Positions 16,690-25,614 of a DNA stretch of 64,000 bases are shown here, piece by piece. A program made the position numbers and the translations under genes. The stretch spans positions 62,001-126,000 of the forward strand of contig JACDGS010000007.1 in NCBI GenBank assembly GCA_013821455.1, written 5' to 3'. The notes under the pieces are model-generated. The model made no database searches and was not told where the DNA came from. It saw nothing but the letters and a program-made list of their open reading frames with translations. Position 1 is the stretch's first letter; every line of letters starts with the position of its first letter. The DNA is from Chthoniobacterales bacterium (GTDB taxonomy: Bacteria > Verrucomicrobiota > Verrucomicrobiia > Chthoniobacterales > UBA10450).

Positions 16690-17613
16690 CTAGCCCATCG
16701 ATAACTGCGCATCGCGCCGCCGTGGAATGCCCAGGCTATCAAAGATGACGCGCGTCGCGTCGGAACGATTCAAGGTGTAGAAATGAATCCCGGCGACATC
16801 GTTATCGAGAAGGTCGTGACATTGTTCCAAAGCAAAGTGCACCCCGACGCGGTTAACCATCTCGCGATCGTTTTCACAACGCTGTAAAGCGCGGATCAAC
16901 TTAGCCGGAAAGCGCGCGCCTGCGGCCAGCTCGGCCAGCTTTTTGAACCCACTCATCGAGGTAATAGGCATGATGCCGGCGATGATAGGAACATTGATGC
17001 CGGCAAGCGCACAACGTTCCCGGAAATCCAAGTAGTCGCGGTTGTCGAAGAAGACTTGGGTCACAATGTAGTCGGCTCCAGCGTCCACTTTCGCTTTAAG
17101 ATGATCCATCTCCGCCAGGCGATTCGGAGTCGCGGGATGGCCCTCCGGGAAACCGGCGACGCCAATCCCAAACCCGCGCGGGTCGGGATGCGCGCCGCTG
17201 TCATTAAACCGGCGAATGAACTTCACCAAATCTACCGCATGCTGAAAGAAGTCGCTCTTCTTGTCATAGGCCAATCCGCGCGGTGGATCGCCGCCGAGGG
17301 CGAGGATATTGCCGATCTCGGATTGTGCGTAGCGCTGCAGGATACCGTCTATTTCTTCCTCGGTGTGACAGACGCAGGTAAGATGAGGAATGGGGTCGAG
17401 CTTCGTTGTCGCCTTGATCCGCTCTACTAGCTCGTGCGTAAGGTCGCGCGTCGATCCGCCAGCGCCATAAGTCACACTTACGAAGTGCGGCATGTAAGTC
17501 TCCAGCTCACGGATAGTCTGGTAAAGAGTCTCGGCCGCCTCGGGCGTTTTCGCCGGGAAAAACTCGAAGGAAAACGTCGGCGTACCACCGCGCATGATGT
17601 CCGTGATGTGCAT
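16690..17613 (-). CDS. metF: 5,10-methylenetetrahydrofolate reductase
   Basis: A flavoprotein of 307 residues that reduces methylene-THF to methyl-THF for methionine synthesis. Motifs seen: FEFFPAKTPEA with the catalytic Glu, FVSVTYGAGGSTRD, HLTCVCHT, NILALGGDPP and DYIVTQVFFDN, in the usual barrel order. It starts at ATG 17613. I looked for a SAM or SAH riboswitch in the 110 bp upstream and could not make one out. The gene has no copy of the 9-mer. Regulated alone; the ArsR gene ends 110 bp upstream on the same strand. Confidence 0.96.
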   Translation of the reverse strand: MHITDIMRGGTPTFSFEFFPAKTPEAAETLYQTIRELETYMPHFVSVTYGAGGSTRDLTHELVERIKATTKLDPIPHLTCVCHTEEEIDGILQRYAQSEIGNILALGGDPPRGLAYDKKSDFFQHAVDLVKFIRRFNDSGAHPDPRGFGIGVAGFPEGHPATPNRLAEMDHLKAKVDAGADYIVTQVFFDNRDYLDFRERCALAGINVPIIAGIMPITSMSGFKKLAELAAGARFPAKLIRALQRCENDREMVNRVGVHFALEQCHDLLDNDVAGIHFYTLNRSDATRVIFDSLGIPRRRDAQLSMG

Positions 17614-17723
17614 GATTCGAAGGAAGGATGAACTGTCGGTTAACCTCGCGCTCCAGCAATCCGGTTAACGGCCACGTCCAGTTCCTTGCGAAGGTAGCAT
17701 AGCACCTCCTGCCGAGGCTACAG

Positions 17724-18089
17724 TTATTCGGGACGGTCGGATTCCACAAAAGACTTCAATCTTTCCAACGCGCCATCCCATTGCGTCGAAACTCGCGCGA
17801 GAAAGTCTCTCGCTTCCTCCAGGGGTTCGGGGGCGAGCTCAAAGACACAGGCGCGTCCGATGGCTTCCGCCCTAACGAGTCCAGCACTTTCCAAGACGCG
17901 CAAATGCCGCGTCACCGCCTGACGGGTGATAGACGAGCCTTGTGTCAGGTCGGCGATGGAACAGGGAGCGCGTTCGCAAATCCGCGCAAGCAAGGTCAGC
18001 CGGGTCTCGTCGCCCAGCGCCGCGAACACCGGCGCATAACGCCGGCGCGAAGGCGCCGCGGCAGCGCCTCTACTTCGTCTCGCTGACAT
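17724..18089 (-). CDS. ArsR-family winged-helix repressor
   Basis: A 121-residue DNA-binding regulator with FAALGDETRLTLLARICERAPCSIADLTQ, then the recognition helix region SITRQAVTRHLRVLESAGLVRAEAIGR, the standard ArsR/SmtB winged helix. It carries no obvious metal-binding Cys pair, which fits the branch paired with SRPBCC proteins. ATG 18089 is preferred over an in-frame TTG at 18098. Its start overlaps the end of the SRPBCC gene by about 20 bp, so the two are translationally coupled; it probably represses its own operon through the palindrome at 18568-18583. Confidence 0.9.
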   Translation of the reverse strand: MSARRSRGAAAAPSRRRYAPVFAALGDETRLTLLARICERAPCSIADLTQGSSITRQAVTRHLRVLESAGLVRAEAIGRACVFELAPEPLEEARDFLARVSTQWDGALERLKSFVESDRPE

Positions 18090-18537
18090 GTTTCGCAATA
18101 TTCTCCATTTGCTCTTCCCACCCGTCGTTATTCATTCGGAAAGCTTTTGTCCGACGGTGAGCGGGAATGTCTTTAAAACCAGTCTCCACTACTTTGAGTA
18201 AGGTCCCGCCAGAAATTTCTTCCAAGGTAAACTCGACCAACGTCGGCTTCTCCGTCGAATAATCGACTTGCGGATCGATGGCATAGGGATGCCAGGTGAA
18301 GGAGAAGAAGCCTTCCGGCTCCAGTTTCTGCGTGATTACTTCCATCCGGACATGCTCGTAGCCGGGATAAGTAATCTGTCCGCGCGACGTCTGTTGCGGC
18401 ACGAACGGGTTTTCCAGCTTCACCCCGAACCATGCGCCAAACTCACGGTAGTCGGTGAGTGCGCGCCAGACGCGCGCGCGAGGTGCTTTTAGCTCTATTT
18501 GTTTTTCGATTCGATCCTCATCAATATGCAAGCTCAT
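18070..18537 (-). CDS. SRPBCC/AHSA1-domain protein
   Basis: A 155-residue START-like ligand-binding fold of the Aha1 C-terminal-like (AHSA1) type: KQIELKAPRARVWRALTDYREFGAWFG at the N-terminus, FTWHPYAIDPQ in the middle and EMENIAKHV-like helix at the end (GWEEQMENIAKHVSE). Such proteins are usually encoded next to an ArsR repressor and bind hydrophobic small molecules; the ligand is unknown. The start is ATG 18537. First gene of the two-gene operon. Confidence 0.9.
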   Translation of the reverse strand: MSLHIDEDRIEKQIELKAPRARVWRALTDYREFGAWFGVKLENPFVPQQTSRGQITYPGYEHVRMEVITQKLEPEGFFSFTWHPYAIDPQVDYSTEKPTLVEFTLEEISGGTLLKVVETGFKDIPAHRRTKAFRMNNDGWEEQMENIAKHVSETK

Positions 18538-18567
18538 GGTTGCATGTTAAAGAGGCTTTTTAGATAT

Positions 18568-18583
18568 GCAACAATATTGTTGC
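18568..18583. promoter_or_regulatory. Perfect 16-bp palindrome, candidate ArsR operator
   Basis: GCAACAATATTGTTGC is an exact palindrome 31 bp upstream of the SRPBCC start codon. The size, AT-rich centre and position fit an operator for the ArsR-type repressor encoded in the same operon. That it binds this repressor is inference. Confidence 0.6.
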
Positions 18584-18687
18584 CTTTAGTGCTCTCACCG
18601 GCGGGAGTAAACCTAGGGGCTACTTCAAATGAGATAACGCTTTTCCTACCAGATTGCGTCAAGCCATTTCATAAGACGTGTTCCCTG

Positions 18688-18783
18688 TCCTCCCGAGCGA
18701 AGCCGAAGGCGCAGTCGAGGGATCTCGTGGAGCAATCCGTAAACGTCATTCCGCGGGATCCTTCGACTCCGCTCAGGATGACG
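18688..18783. repeat. Intergenic hairpin repeat of the GATCCTTCGACT(C)CGCTCAGGATGA type, copy 1
   Basis: The 350-bp gap 18538-18887 contains no gene. Apart from the operator palindrome it holds this element: a left arm around CGAAGCCGAAGGCGCAGTCG (about 18697-18716) and a right arm GGGATCCTTCGACTCCGCTC (18755-18774) followed by AGGATGAC. The arms are partly complementary. A second, longer copy lies at 29696-29856. It is a dispersed repeat family of unknown role. Confidence 0.65.
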
Positions 18784-18887
18784 CGCGTGTTTGCGAGATG
18801 TTTTATAATCCCTCGATGGTCAATTGTTCAAGCTCCGCGAAGGGCGGGCGATCTTCGGATTTGAGACCTTAGGTTAGGAAAACTCGA

Positions 18888-18959
18888 TGGGCGGTGAGGG
18901 AATCGAACCCCCGACCAACACGGTGTAAACGTGCCGCTCTACCGCTGAGCTAACCGCCC
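18888..18959 (-). tRNA. tRNA-Val (anticodon TAC)
   Basis: On the minus strand the acceptor stem GGGCGGT pairs with ACCGCCC, discriminator A at 18888. D arm TAGCTCAGCGGTAGAGC, anticodon loop TTTACAC giving TAC, and T arm GGGGGTTCGATTCCCTC all fold. 72 nucleotides; CCA is not encoded. It lies 16 bp beyond the purM stop. Confidence 0.97.
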
Positions 18960-18975
18960 GCGCCCGACTCTTACC

Positions 18976-20013
18976 TTATGGTCGTGAGACTGTCGAGTTA
19001 CCAAGACGGACATGGCCGTCCCCGCTTTCGATTCGGCCGATCGTTTTCGCGCGCAATTGCTTGGCCAGCGCGGCGGCGTCTTTTGGGGCGACGATCGCGG
19101 CCATGCCGATGCCCATGTTGAAGACCTGATACATCTCCGAGTGGTCCACTCGCCCGCGTTGTTCCAGCACGCGAAAAATAGTCGGGACTTTCCAGCGCGC
19201 GGTTTCGATCACTGCGTCGCAGTCGTTAGGCAAAACACGGGGCAGGTTGTCGATCAAACCGCCTCCGGTGATGTGAGCCAGTCCTTTCAACTTGTCGTTA
19301 GGCAGGCTAGCCAGGAGCGGTTGGTAGTTTCGGTGTGTGCGGAGCAGTTCCTCACCTAAGGAGAGACGTAAGCCGGGGAGCCGTGCCGAGGGTTTCAGCC
19401 GTAGTTGCTCGAAGAAAATCTTGCGTGCGAGTGAGTAGCCGTTGGTGTGCAAGCCATTTGAAGGCAGACCCAGAACGATGTCGCCGGCTTTAATGCGGCC
19501 GCCGTCGATCATTCGCGCGCGGTCGACTACGCCGACGATGCAGCCGGCCAGATCGTATTCGCCGCGCCGATACATGCCGGGCATCTGCGCAGTCTCTCCG
19601 CCGACCAGCGCGCAACGGCCAGCGCGACACGCTTTGGTAAAGCCACGGAGGATTTGCCGGAAGACGCGCGGCTCCAGTTTTTCGGCGCCGATGTAATCGA
19701 GGAAAAACAACGGCTTCGCGCCGAGGACAGCGATGTCGTTGATGCAATGGTTAACGAGATCGGCGCCGACGGTGTCGTGTCGGTCGAGCGCGAAGGCGAT
19801 CTTTAGTTTTGTCCCGACGCCGTCGATGCTGCTAACGAGAACTGGCTCACGCATCCCCGAAAAATCCGGCGCGAACAAACCGCCGAAGCCGCCGATTTTG
19901 CCGAGGACTTCGGGTCCATGGGTTTGCCTAACGAGTTGGTGGATGCTGCCTTTGAGACGATTGCCCAGATCGACATCAACGCCGGCGCAGGCATAGGCTT
20001 TCTTTTGATCCAC
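18976..20013 (-). CDS. purM: Phosphoribosylformylglycinamidine cyclo-ligase (AIR synthetase)
   Basis: Fifth step of purine synthesis: ATP-dependent ring closure of FGAM to AIR. The 345 residues show the family's YACAGVDVDLGNRL start, SSIDGVGTKLKIAF, NDIAVLGAKPLFFLDY, ALVGGETAQMPGMY, LPSNGLHTNGYSLAR and HITGGGLIDNLPRVLP. The start codon is GTG 20013 and it sits within a run of ACAGATTT repeats, with no visible ribosome site, so translation may depend on the upstream purF transcript. Last gene of the purL-X-purF-purM group. Four copies of the 9-mer core or close variants lie inside. Confidence 0.96.
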   Translation of the reverse strand: MDQKKAYACAGVDVDLGNRLKGSIHQLVRQTHGPEVLGKIGGFGGLFAPDFSGMREPVLVSSIDGVGTKLKIAFALDRHDTVGADLVNHCINDIAVLGAKPLFFLDYIGAEKLEPRVFRQILRGFTKACRAGRCALVGGETAQMPGMYRRGEYDLAGCIVGVVDRARMIDGGRIKAGDIVLGLPSNGLHTNGYSLARKIFFEQLRLKPSARLPGLRLSLGEELLRTHRNYQPLLASLPNDKLKGLAHITGGGLIDNLPRVLPNDCDAVIETARWKVPTIFRVLEQRGRVDHSEMYQVFNMGIGMAAIVAPKDAAALAKQLRAKTIGRIESGDGHVRLGNSTVSRP

Positions 20014-20039
20014 AGATTTCGCAGATTTACACAGATTTT
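20011..20039. repeat. Triple ACAGATTT repeat at the purM start
   Basis: CACAGATTTC, GCAGATTTAC, ACAGATTTTA: three near-identical 9-10 base units end to end, with a complementary AATCTGTG at about 20114-20121. It covers the purM start codon and its leader. It resembles the ACAGGATTAACAGGAT elements in character but is a separate family. Confidence 0.6.
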
Positions 20040-20127
20040 ATGAAGAGTGGGCCGGTTTCTTCAAGCTGTGAAAATCGGCGCTGCAACGGACGCGAAGCGA
20101 CGGCCAGGCTTTCAAATCTGTGAACGA

Positions 20128-21612
20128 CTATTTCAGGCCGGCAAACAACGTCGGCTGCGCTTCTTCAGCCAGCGCGCGTGCCCGCGTCCCGCGCTTTTCC
20201 ATGATGAATTTATCCAACTCCGGATCGACCGGCAGCGGATAATCGCCCGTAAAACAAGCGAGGCAGAATTCGTTAGGCTTTTTCCCGGTAGCTTCGATCA
20301 TTCCTGCGAGGTCGAGGTAACCGAGACTATCCACGCCGAGGTAATCGCAAATTTCCGGCATGGTTTTCTGGTTCGCGATCAGCTTCTCCGGATCGGGAAA
20401 ATCGATCCCGTAGTGGCAGGCGAAACGATGCGGCGGACAGCTCACGCGCATGTGCACTTCCTTCGCGCCGGCCTCGCGCAGGTTGACCACGCGCGCGCGT
20501 GCGGTCGTTCCCCTAACGATGGAGTCGTCGACCACCACGACGCGTTTTCCTTCGACCGCTTCCTTGATCAGATTCAATTTTACCCGGACGTCGAAGTCAC
20601 GGATGAGCTGACTCGGCTGCAGGAACGTGCGCCCGATGTAGTGATTGCGCACGAAAGCGTGTTCGTAGGGAATGTTCAGCTCCTGGGCAAAGCCGAGCGC
20701 GGCGTAGTTCCCCGAGTCGGGCACAGGCACGACGATGTCGGCTTCGACCGGAAATTTGCGTGCGAGCTGGCGGCCCATCTCCGTGCGCACTTTGGCGACG
20801 TTGATTCCGCCGATGATGCTGTCGGGCCGCGAAAAATAAACATACTCGAACATGCAAAAGGCCGGGTTCTCCTCGCGAAACGGCCATTCCGAGCGCAAGC
20901 CATTCTCGCTAATGATGAGCACTTCTCCCGGCTCGATATCGCGAATGAATTCCGCGTGGACGAGATCGAAGGCGCAGCTCTCGGACGAGAGCACGTAGGC
21001 GCCATCGAGTTTGCCTAACGACAGAGGCCGGAAGCCAAACGGGTCGCGCACCGCGATGATCTCCCGCTCGCTCATGAGGATGAGCGAGAACGCGCCTTCG
21101 ATCCGGCGGAGTGCGGTGAGTATACCGCCGCCATTACTCGAGGGCTGGGCGAGAAGATGGAGGATGATCTCGCTGTCCGCCGTCGTCTGGAAAATGGAGC
21201 CTTTGCTTTCCAGCTCATCGCGCAGGATGTCGGCGTTGATCAGGTTGCCATTGTGCGCGATCGCGAGCTGGCCGCGAAAGCAATCGACCACGAAAGGCTG
21301 CGCATTTTTCAAAGTGCTCGAACCGGTCGTGGAGTAGCGCGTGTGCCCAACCGCGCAGGTGCCCTTGAGCCGTTCCAATTCCGCCTGGCCAAAAACCTGC
21401 GAGACCAGCCCCATGTCGCGGTGCAACTGGAAACTGGAACCAGGTCCGTTGTTGGTGACGATGCCGGCGCTCTCCTGGCCGCGATGCTGCAGCGCGAAGA
21501 GGCCGTAGTAGGTCAGGACCGCGGCGTTCGGGTGCCCGTAGACCGCGAAAATGCCGCACTCGTGCATCGGGTAGGGCGGAGTGGGCAGCGGGAGAATTTC
21601 TTCCGGCGTCAT
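20128..21612 (-). CDS. purF: Amidophosphoribosyltransferase
   Basis: First committed step of purine synthesis: PRPP + glutamine to phosphoribosylamine. The N-terminal nucleophile glutaminase begins at Cys19 in MHECGIFAVYGH after a short propeptide that must be removed, as in the Bacillus-type enzyme. The four cysteines that hold the [4Fe-4S] cluster in that type are present (in FCMFEYVYFSRPD, RFACHYGIDFPD and FCLACFTGDYP). The PRPP motif VVVDDSIVRGTTA lies in the C-terminal domain. I start it at ATG 21612 rather than the adjacent TTG 21615. Purine nucleotides should feed-back inhibit it. Confidence 0.96.
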   Translation of the reverse strand: MTPEEILPLPTPPYPMHECGIFAVYGHPNAAVLTYYGLFALQHRGQESAGIVTNNGPGSSFQLHRDMGLVSQVFGQAELERLKGTCAVGHTRYSTTGSSTLKNAQPFVVDCFRGQLAIAHNGNLINADILRDELESKGSIFQTTADSEIILHLLAQPSSNGGGILTALRRIEGAFSLILMSEREIIAVRDPFGFRPLSLGKLDGAYVLSSESCAFDLVHAEFIRDIEPGEVLIISENGLRSEWPFREENPAFCMFEYVYFSRPDSIIGGINVAKVRTEMGRQLARKFPVEADIVVPVPDSGNYAALGFAQELNIPYEHAFVRNHYIGRTFLQPSQLIRDFDVRVKLNLIKEAVEGKRVVVVDDSIVRGTTARARVVNLREAGAKEVHMRVSCPPHRFACHYGIDFPDPEKLIANQKTMPEICDYLGVDSLGYLDLAGMIEATGKKPNEFCLACFTGDYPLPVDPELDKFIMEKRGTRARALAEEAQPTLFAGLK

Positions 21613-21687
21613 CAAGACGGCAAGATAACCGGACTTCGCCGGCCCGCATCTTTGCGACCCAGCAAAAAAGTTACGACCAGCGGTTCG

Positions 21688-22104
21688 TTAGGCGTCCAAC
21701 AACGACGTCGCCGGCCGCTTCACCGCGCCGGCGCGACAGGCCGGGCAGATACCGTGCGAAGACTGCACGTCGTGCTCGTGCTTGAGGTATTTCTCAAAGG
21801 AGACCCATTGCTCGCCGACGTTTACTTTGCGGCACCAGGCACAGACCTGGACGATGCCTTCCAGAATGCGCAGTCTTCGGAAGACCCAGAGCGTGGACGA
21901 GATGACCGCGGTGGCGACCAGGAGAACCGCGATCGCTTCGAACCAGAACTCCTGCGGCCGCAACGGCGTCTTCAACGCGCCAAGGTAGCGAAACGGGACA
22001 TCGATATATTCATCGAGCCAGAGGACGACGAGCAGCAGCGAAAAGCCGGTGACTTCGATCCCGAGAACTACCCGCTCATAGGTGTACGAGTCTTTGATCT
22101 TCAT
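21688..22104 (-). CDS. Two-helix membrane protein with C-terminal CxWC...CPxC module
   Basis: A 138-residue protein with two transmembrane helices (about 12-30 and 57-75) followed by [20 protein letters not shown] and [11 protein letters not shown]. This four-cysteine module is the small segment (pattern CsWCKk.R...W..le.Yi......SHGICp.C) seen at the ends of some sensor kinases and response regulators, probably a zinc or redox site. Here it faces the cytoplasm at the membrane. Its ATG overlaps the purL stop as ATGA and purF begins 75 bp later, so it is co-expressed with purine genes; why is unknown. Its stop codon lies in a copy of the 9-mer (21685-21692). Confidence 0.8.
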   Translation of the reverse strand: MKIKDSYTYERVVLGIEVTGFSLLLVVLWLDEYIDVPFRYLGALKTPLRPQEFWFEAIAVLLVATAVISSTLWVFRRLRILEGIVQVCAWCRKVNVGEQWVSFEKYLKHEHDVQSSHGICPACRAGAVKRPATSLLDA

Positions 22105-24362
22105 GAGGCGGCAAAATCTTTTTGGACCGCGTGTGCGATAGCGTTGTGCCAGTCATCGTGAATTTCCTGGATCGGCCAGGCGAGAGAATCGGCCCCGACT
22201 GTGATGCGAAGTTCCTGGCCGCCCACGGTCCCGAGACGAATGGCCGGCACCTCGCGGTTCTCCAGGGATTGCATCACCGCCTCCGCTTTTTCGGGCACGG
22301 TAGAGATGACAATGCGCGACTGCGATTCGTTGAAGAGAATTTGCGGGGACGCAGATTTTCCCGCCGCCGTACAGTCAATCGTCGCGCCTAACGAACCGTC
22401 GGGATTGAAGCAACTCTCCGCCAGCGCGACTGCGAGGCCGCCTTCGCTGCAATCATGTGCGCTCCGGATCTGGCCGGCGCGGATCAATTCGCGCAGAGCG
22501 TTCTGCACCGCGAGCTCGCGCTCAAAATCGAGCCGGGGAGGTGGTCCTGCTTTCAACCCGTGAATGACTTTGAGGAATTGGGAGCCTCCCATTTCATCGC
22601 CGAATTCGCCGAGCAAAATGATCACGTCGCCGGGCGCTTTGAAGAATTGGGTGGTGATCCATTCTTCTCGCTCGATCAAGCCGACCATCGCGACGGTCGG
22701 TGTCGGATCGACCACTCCCGCAGGGCTCTCGTTATAAAGTGAGACGTTGCCGCCGATCACCGGCGCGCCAAACGCGCGGCACGCTTCCGCCATGCCTTCC
22801 ACTGCCTCGCGCAACTGCCAGAAATTTTCCGGCTTATAGGGATTGCCGAAGTTCAGGTTATCCGAGATCGCGAGCGGAACCGCGCCCGAGCAGGTGAGGT
22901 TGCGCGCCGCTTCCGCGACGGCGATGCGTCCGCCGGCGCGCGGGTCGAGCCGGCAATAGAGGGAGTTACAATCCGTGGTAGCGGCAAGGAATTTGTTCGC
23001 CTCGCGCAGATGGAAAACCGCCGCATCCGATCCTGGCCTAACGACGGTGCCGGTTCGCACCATGTGATCGTACTGCCGGTAAACCCAATTCTTCGAGGCA
23101 ATCGACGGATCGCGCAGCAACTGCCGAAGGTGGGCGCTCGTCTCGGATGTATTGGACATATAGGACGCATAGGACCTATCGGGCTCTGAAAACGTGGCTG
23201 TTTTTTTGGCTTCGCGCTCGTAGAGGGGCGCCTCATCCGCCAACGGCTTCGCGGGAATTTCCGCCGCCACCGTACCGCCGTTGAGCACGCGCATCATGCC
23301 GTCTTCGGTCACGCGGCCGATCTCGGCGCAAGGCACATCCCATTTTTCGAAAATCCGCCTAACGACACCTTCTTTTCCCTTCCGCGCGATGATCAACATG
23401 CGCTCCTGCGATTCGCTCAGGAGAATTTCATACGGGGTCATGCCGGTCTCGCGTTTTGGCACCTTCGCGAGATCGATCTCCACGCCGGTGCCGCCACGGC
23501 TCGCGGTTTCGCAGGTGGAGCAGGTAAGCCCAGCGGCGCCCATATCCTGAATCCCGGCGACCGCGTCGGTCGCGAGCAGTTCGAGACAGGCTTCCAATAA
23601 AAGTTTTTCTTTGAATGGGTCGCCGACTTGGACTGCCGGCCGGTCCTCGCGCGATTCCTCGGTCAACTCGCGCGAGGCAAAGGCCGCGCCGGCCAAACCG
23701 TCGCGACCAGTTTCCGCGCCAACGTAGAAAACCGGATTCCCCACGCCGCTGGCCGCGCCGCGCGCGAGCTGCTCGTGCCGCAGAGAACCGAGACAAAAGA
23801 CGTTGACCAGCGGATTGCCCTCGAAGCTTTCGTCGAAATAAATCTCGCCGCCGATCGTGGGCAGTCCGATGCAGTTGCCGTAGTGCGCGATCCCCGCGAC
23901 CACGCCTTGAAAAAGCCGTCGGTTGGTCGCGACATTTTTAGAGTTGCCGGTGATCGGTCCGAAGCGGAGCGAGTTTAGGCAAAATTCCGGCCGCGCGCCC
24001 ATCGTGAAAATGTCGCGAATGATTCCGCCGACGCCGGTGGCCGCACCTTGGAAAGGCTCGATCGCGCTCGGATGATTGTGCGATTCGATCTTGAAACAAA
24101 CCGCCCAGCCATCCCCGATATCGACCACGCCGGCGTTTTCCTCGCCCGCCCGAACGAGGATATTCGGCCCGGTCGTTGGAAATTTTTTCAGCTCCCGGCG
24201 CGAGTTTTTGTAGGAGCAATGCTCACTCCACATGACCGAGAAAATTCCGAGCTCGGTGAAGTTCGGCTCCCGCCCGAGGATGCGCCGAACGCGCTCGAAT
24301 TCTTCGATCGTTAGGCCGTGTTTCGCGACCAGTTCGGGCGTGAGCGGAGGGTCGGCGGTCAT
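22101..24362 (-). CDS. purL: Phosphoribosylformylglycinamidine synthase, large subunit
   Basis: A 753-residue small-type PurL that uses ammonia from a separate PurQ (with PurS) to make FGAM; neither partner gene is in the window. Motifs: [52 protein letters not shown], and in the second half [12 protein letters not shown] and [18 protein letters not shown]. It has no C-terminal glutaminase domain, as expected for the length. ATG 24362 is preferred over TTG 24374. It heads a four-gene minus-strand run with the CxWC membrane protein, purF and purM. Confidence 0.96.
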   Translation of the reverse strand: MTADPPLTPELVAKHGLTIEEFERVRRILGREPNFTELGIFSVMWSEHCSYKNSRRELKKFPTTGPNILVRAGEENAGVVDIGDGWAVCFKIESHNHPSAIEPFQGAATGVGGIIRDIFTMGARPEFCLNSLRFGPITGNSKNVATNRRLFQGVVAGIAHYGNCIGLPTIGGEIYFDESFEGNPLVNVFCLGSLRHEQLARGAASGVGNPVFYVGAETGRDGLAGAAFASRELTEESREDRPAVQVGDPFKEKLLLEACLELLATDAVAGIQDMGAAGLTCSTCETASRGGTGVEIDLAKVPKRETGMTPYEILLSESQERMLIIARKGKEGVVRRIFEKWDVPCAEIGRVTEDGMMRVLNGGTVAAEIPAKPLADEAPLYEREAKKTATFSEPDRSYASYMSNTSETSAHLRQLLRDPSIASKNWVYRQYDHMVRTGTVVRPGSDAAVFHLREANKFLAATTDCNSLYCRLDPRAGGRIAVAEAARNLTCSGAVPLAISDNLNFGNPYKPENFWQLREAVEGMAEACRAFGAPVIGGNVSLYNESPAGVVDPTPTVAMVGLIEREEWITTQFFKAPGDVIILLGEFGDEMGGSQFLKVIHGLKAGPPPRLDFERELAVQNALRELIRAGQIRSAHDCSEGGLAVALAESCFNPDGSLGATIDCTAAGKSASPQILFNESQSRIVISTVPEKAEAVMQSLENREVPAIRLGTVGGQELRITVGADSLAWPIQEIHDDWHNAIAHAVQKDFAAS

Positions 24363-24425
24363 CTTTGCGCGCAAGATTCAACGGCGCGCGGGCCGCGTCC
24401 AATGGCGCTTTCGCCTAACGAGTGC

Positions 24426-24572
24426 CTAACGACCAAGCAGAATAAAAATTCCCGCGAGGAGCGCGACGATCGCCGGGATGATGCCAAGAAAGACGCCCGC
24501 CAGAGCGTTGATGCCAACCAGAATCAGGTAAACCGCGAGCAGGATCATGCCGATGTTTTTATTGAAGTTCAT
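24426..24572 (-). CDS. Small two-helix membrane protein (48 residues)
   Basis: Reads from ATG 24572 to TAG 24426-24428: starts MNFNKNIGMILLAVYLILVG, then a loop INALAGVFLG and a second helix ending AGIFILLGR. Two hydrophobic helices with a short turn, matching a type of small conserved membrane protein common in bacteria whose role is unknown. The stop codon lies inside one copy of TCGTTAGG and a second copy follows 3 bases later. It is easily missed because it is short. Confidence 0.7.
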   Translation of the reverse strand: MNFNKNIGMILLAVYLILVGINALAGVFLGIIPAIVALLAGIFILLGR

Positions 24573-24661
24573 GCCGCCATCCTGTGAAGGCCGGGCGAAG
24601 GTTGCACGCCTTATTTCTGCGACGGTGAAATTCCCGCGCCGACTCGTTAGGCGCGCGCTCG

Positions 24662-25525
24662 CTAAAAGCGGAAACTGAAACCGACGAACGGTTGGTAGTC
24701 CGGCGCGGCGTCGGTCACGCCAAAGTTGCAGCCGAGATCGATCTCAGCATTGGGCAGAATCTGATAGATCAATCCGGTATCGATGAAAGCCGCGTGTGTG
24801 GTTTCTGAATTCGCCGTGCCAACATCGTAATATTCCAGGTAGCCAGTCAGCTTATCGACGAAGAGCGAATGGCTCAGCAGGACCGCATTAAAAAATGCCG
24901 GATCGTAGCCGGTATCGGAATCGTTTCGCACCGCCTGCGCACCAGTCTCCAGGGCGAGCGTGAGCCCACCCGGAAGCATCGCCTGAAATGGAATTCCCAA
25001 GCCGCCCTCGACGGAGTCATTGCCGAGACCATTGGTGTTCGTCGGGATTTTCAGGAAGGGAATGAGACTGAGAGCAACCTTGCCGCCGTCGTTGCCGAGC
25101 AGATTGATCTTAGCTTGCAGCACGAAATCTCCGAGGCCATCGTGCGTTTCCGTTTTCCCGCTGGCGCGATCCTCGATCCGCAGGTGGATGTAATCGGCGT
25201 AGGCGAAATCGAGCTCGACGTCGTTCGTTAGGCCAATGCGAAAATTAAATGGCGCCACGTTCCAACGCTCGACGCGCGTGCCGCCGCCCGGTTCGTCGAA
25301 AAGATAACTGTCCGCGCTGATCTCAAGATAGAAATGACCGGCATCGACCGTGTAAGGCCCGGTCGATTGGCTGGGTCGGTCTGCCGAAAAACTGCGTAGG
25401 AGGTTGTTCGGCGTGGGATGGAAAAGGTTAAACTCGCTCTTATCCGTTCGAGTTTCGCTTTCGCCTCTGCTTACGGATCGCAGGAGCGCGCCGAAGCACA
25501 GGGCCAGAGTTGCGGTGCGGATCAT
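24662..25525 (-). CDS. Outer-membrane beta-barrel protein (phenol MetA-pathway-like transporter)
   Basis: A 287-residue protein with a signal peptide (MIRTATLALCFGALLRSVSRG) and alternating hydrophobic/polar strands ending in a terminal aromatic residue (PFVGFSFRF), as expected for BamA-inserted barrels. The layout DAGHFYLEISADSYLFD ... FRIGLTNDVELDF ... FLKIPTNTNGLGNDSVEGGLGIPF fits the 'putative MetA-pathway of phenol degradation' transporter group (PF13557-like), whose substrates are mostly unknown. ATG 25525 is chosen because it places the signal peptide first; the frame runs 24 codons further. Confidence 0.75.
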   Translation of the reverse strand: MIRTATLALCFGALLRSVSRGESETRTDKSEFNLFHPTPNNLLRSFSADRPSQSTGPYTVDAGHFYLEISADSYLFDEPGGGTRVERWNVAPFNFRIGLTNDVELDFAYADYIHLRIEDRASGKTETHDGLGDFVLQAKINLLGNDGGKVALSLIPFLKIPTNTNGLGNDSVEGGLGIPFQAMLPGGLTLALETGAQAVRNDSDTGYDPAFFNAVLLSHSLFVDKLTGYLEYYDVGTANSETTHAAFIDTGLIYQILPNAEIDLGCNFGVTDAAPDYQPFVGFSFRF

Positions 25526-25614
25526 CAGCGTGAGCCTAACGACGTCGCAAGATCTGACAATCTGAAAGCCAGATCTTCTTTGACATCTCTGGCGCACGAG
25601 AACGAAACTTAGTG

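Noticed and set aside
16651-16690. GAGTCTTAGACTC palindrome after metF as a terminator
   Set aside because: The 6-bp stem is short and no T-run follows; chance cannot be excluded.
17614-17723. Possible SAM or SAH riboswitch in the metF leader
   Set aside because: I could not fold a known consensus; the conserved core sequences are absent.
20047-21018. 323-codon open frame on the plus strand opposite purF
   Set aside because: Antisense to purF; long antisense frames are expected in high-GC DNA with this codon pattern.
21157-22161. 334-codon open frame on the plus strand across purF and the CxWC gene
   Set aside because: Antisense shadow across two real genes, no recognisable motif.
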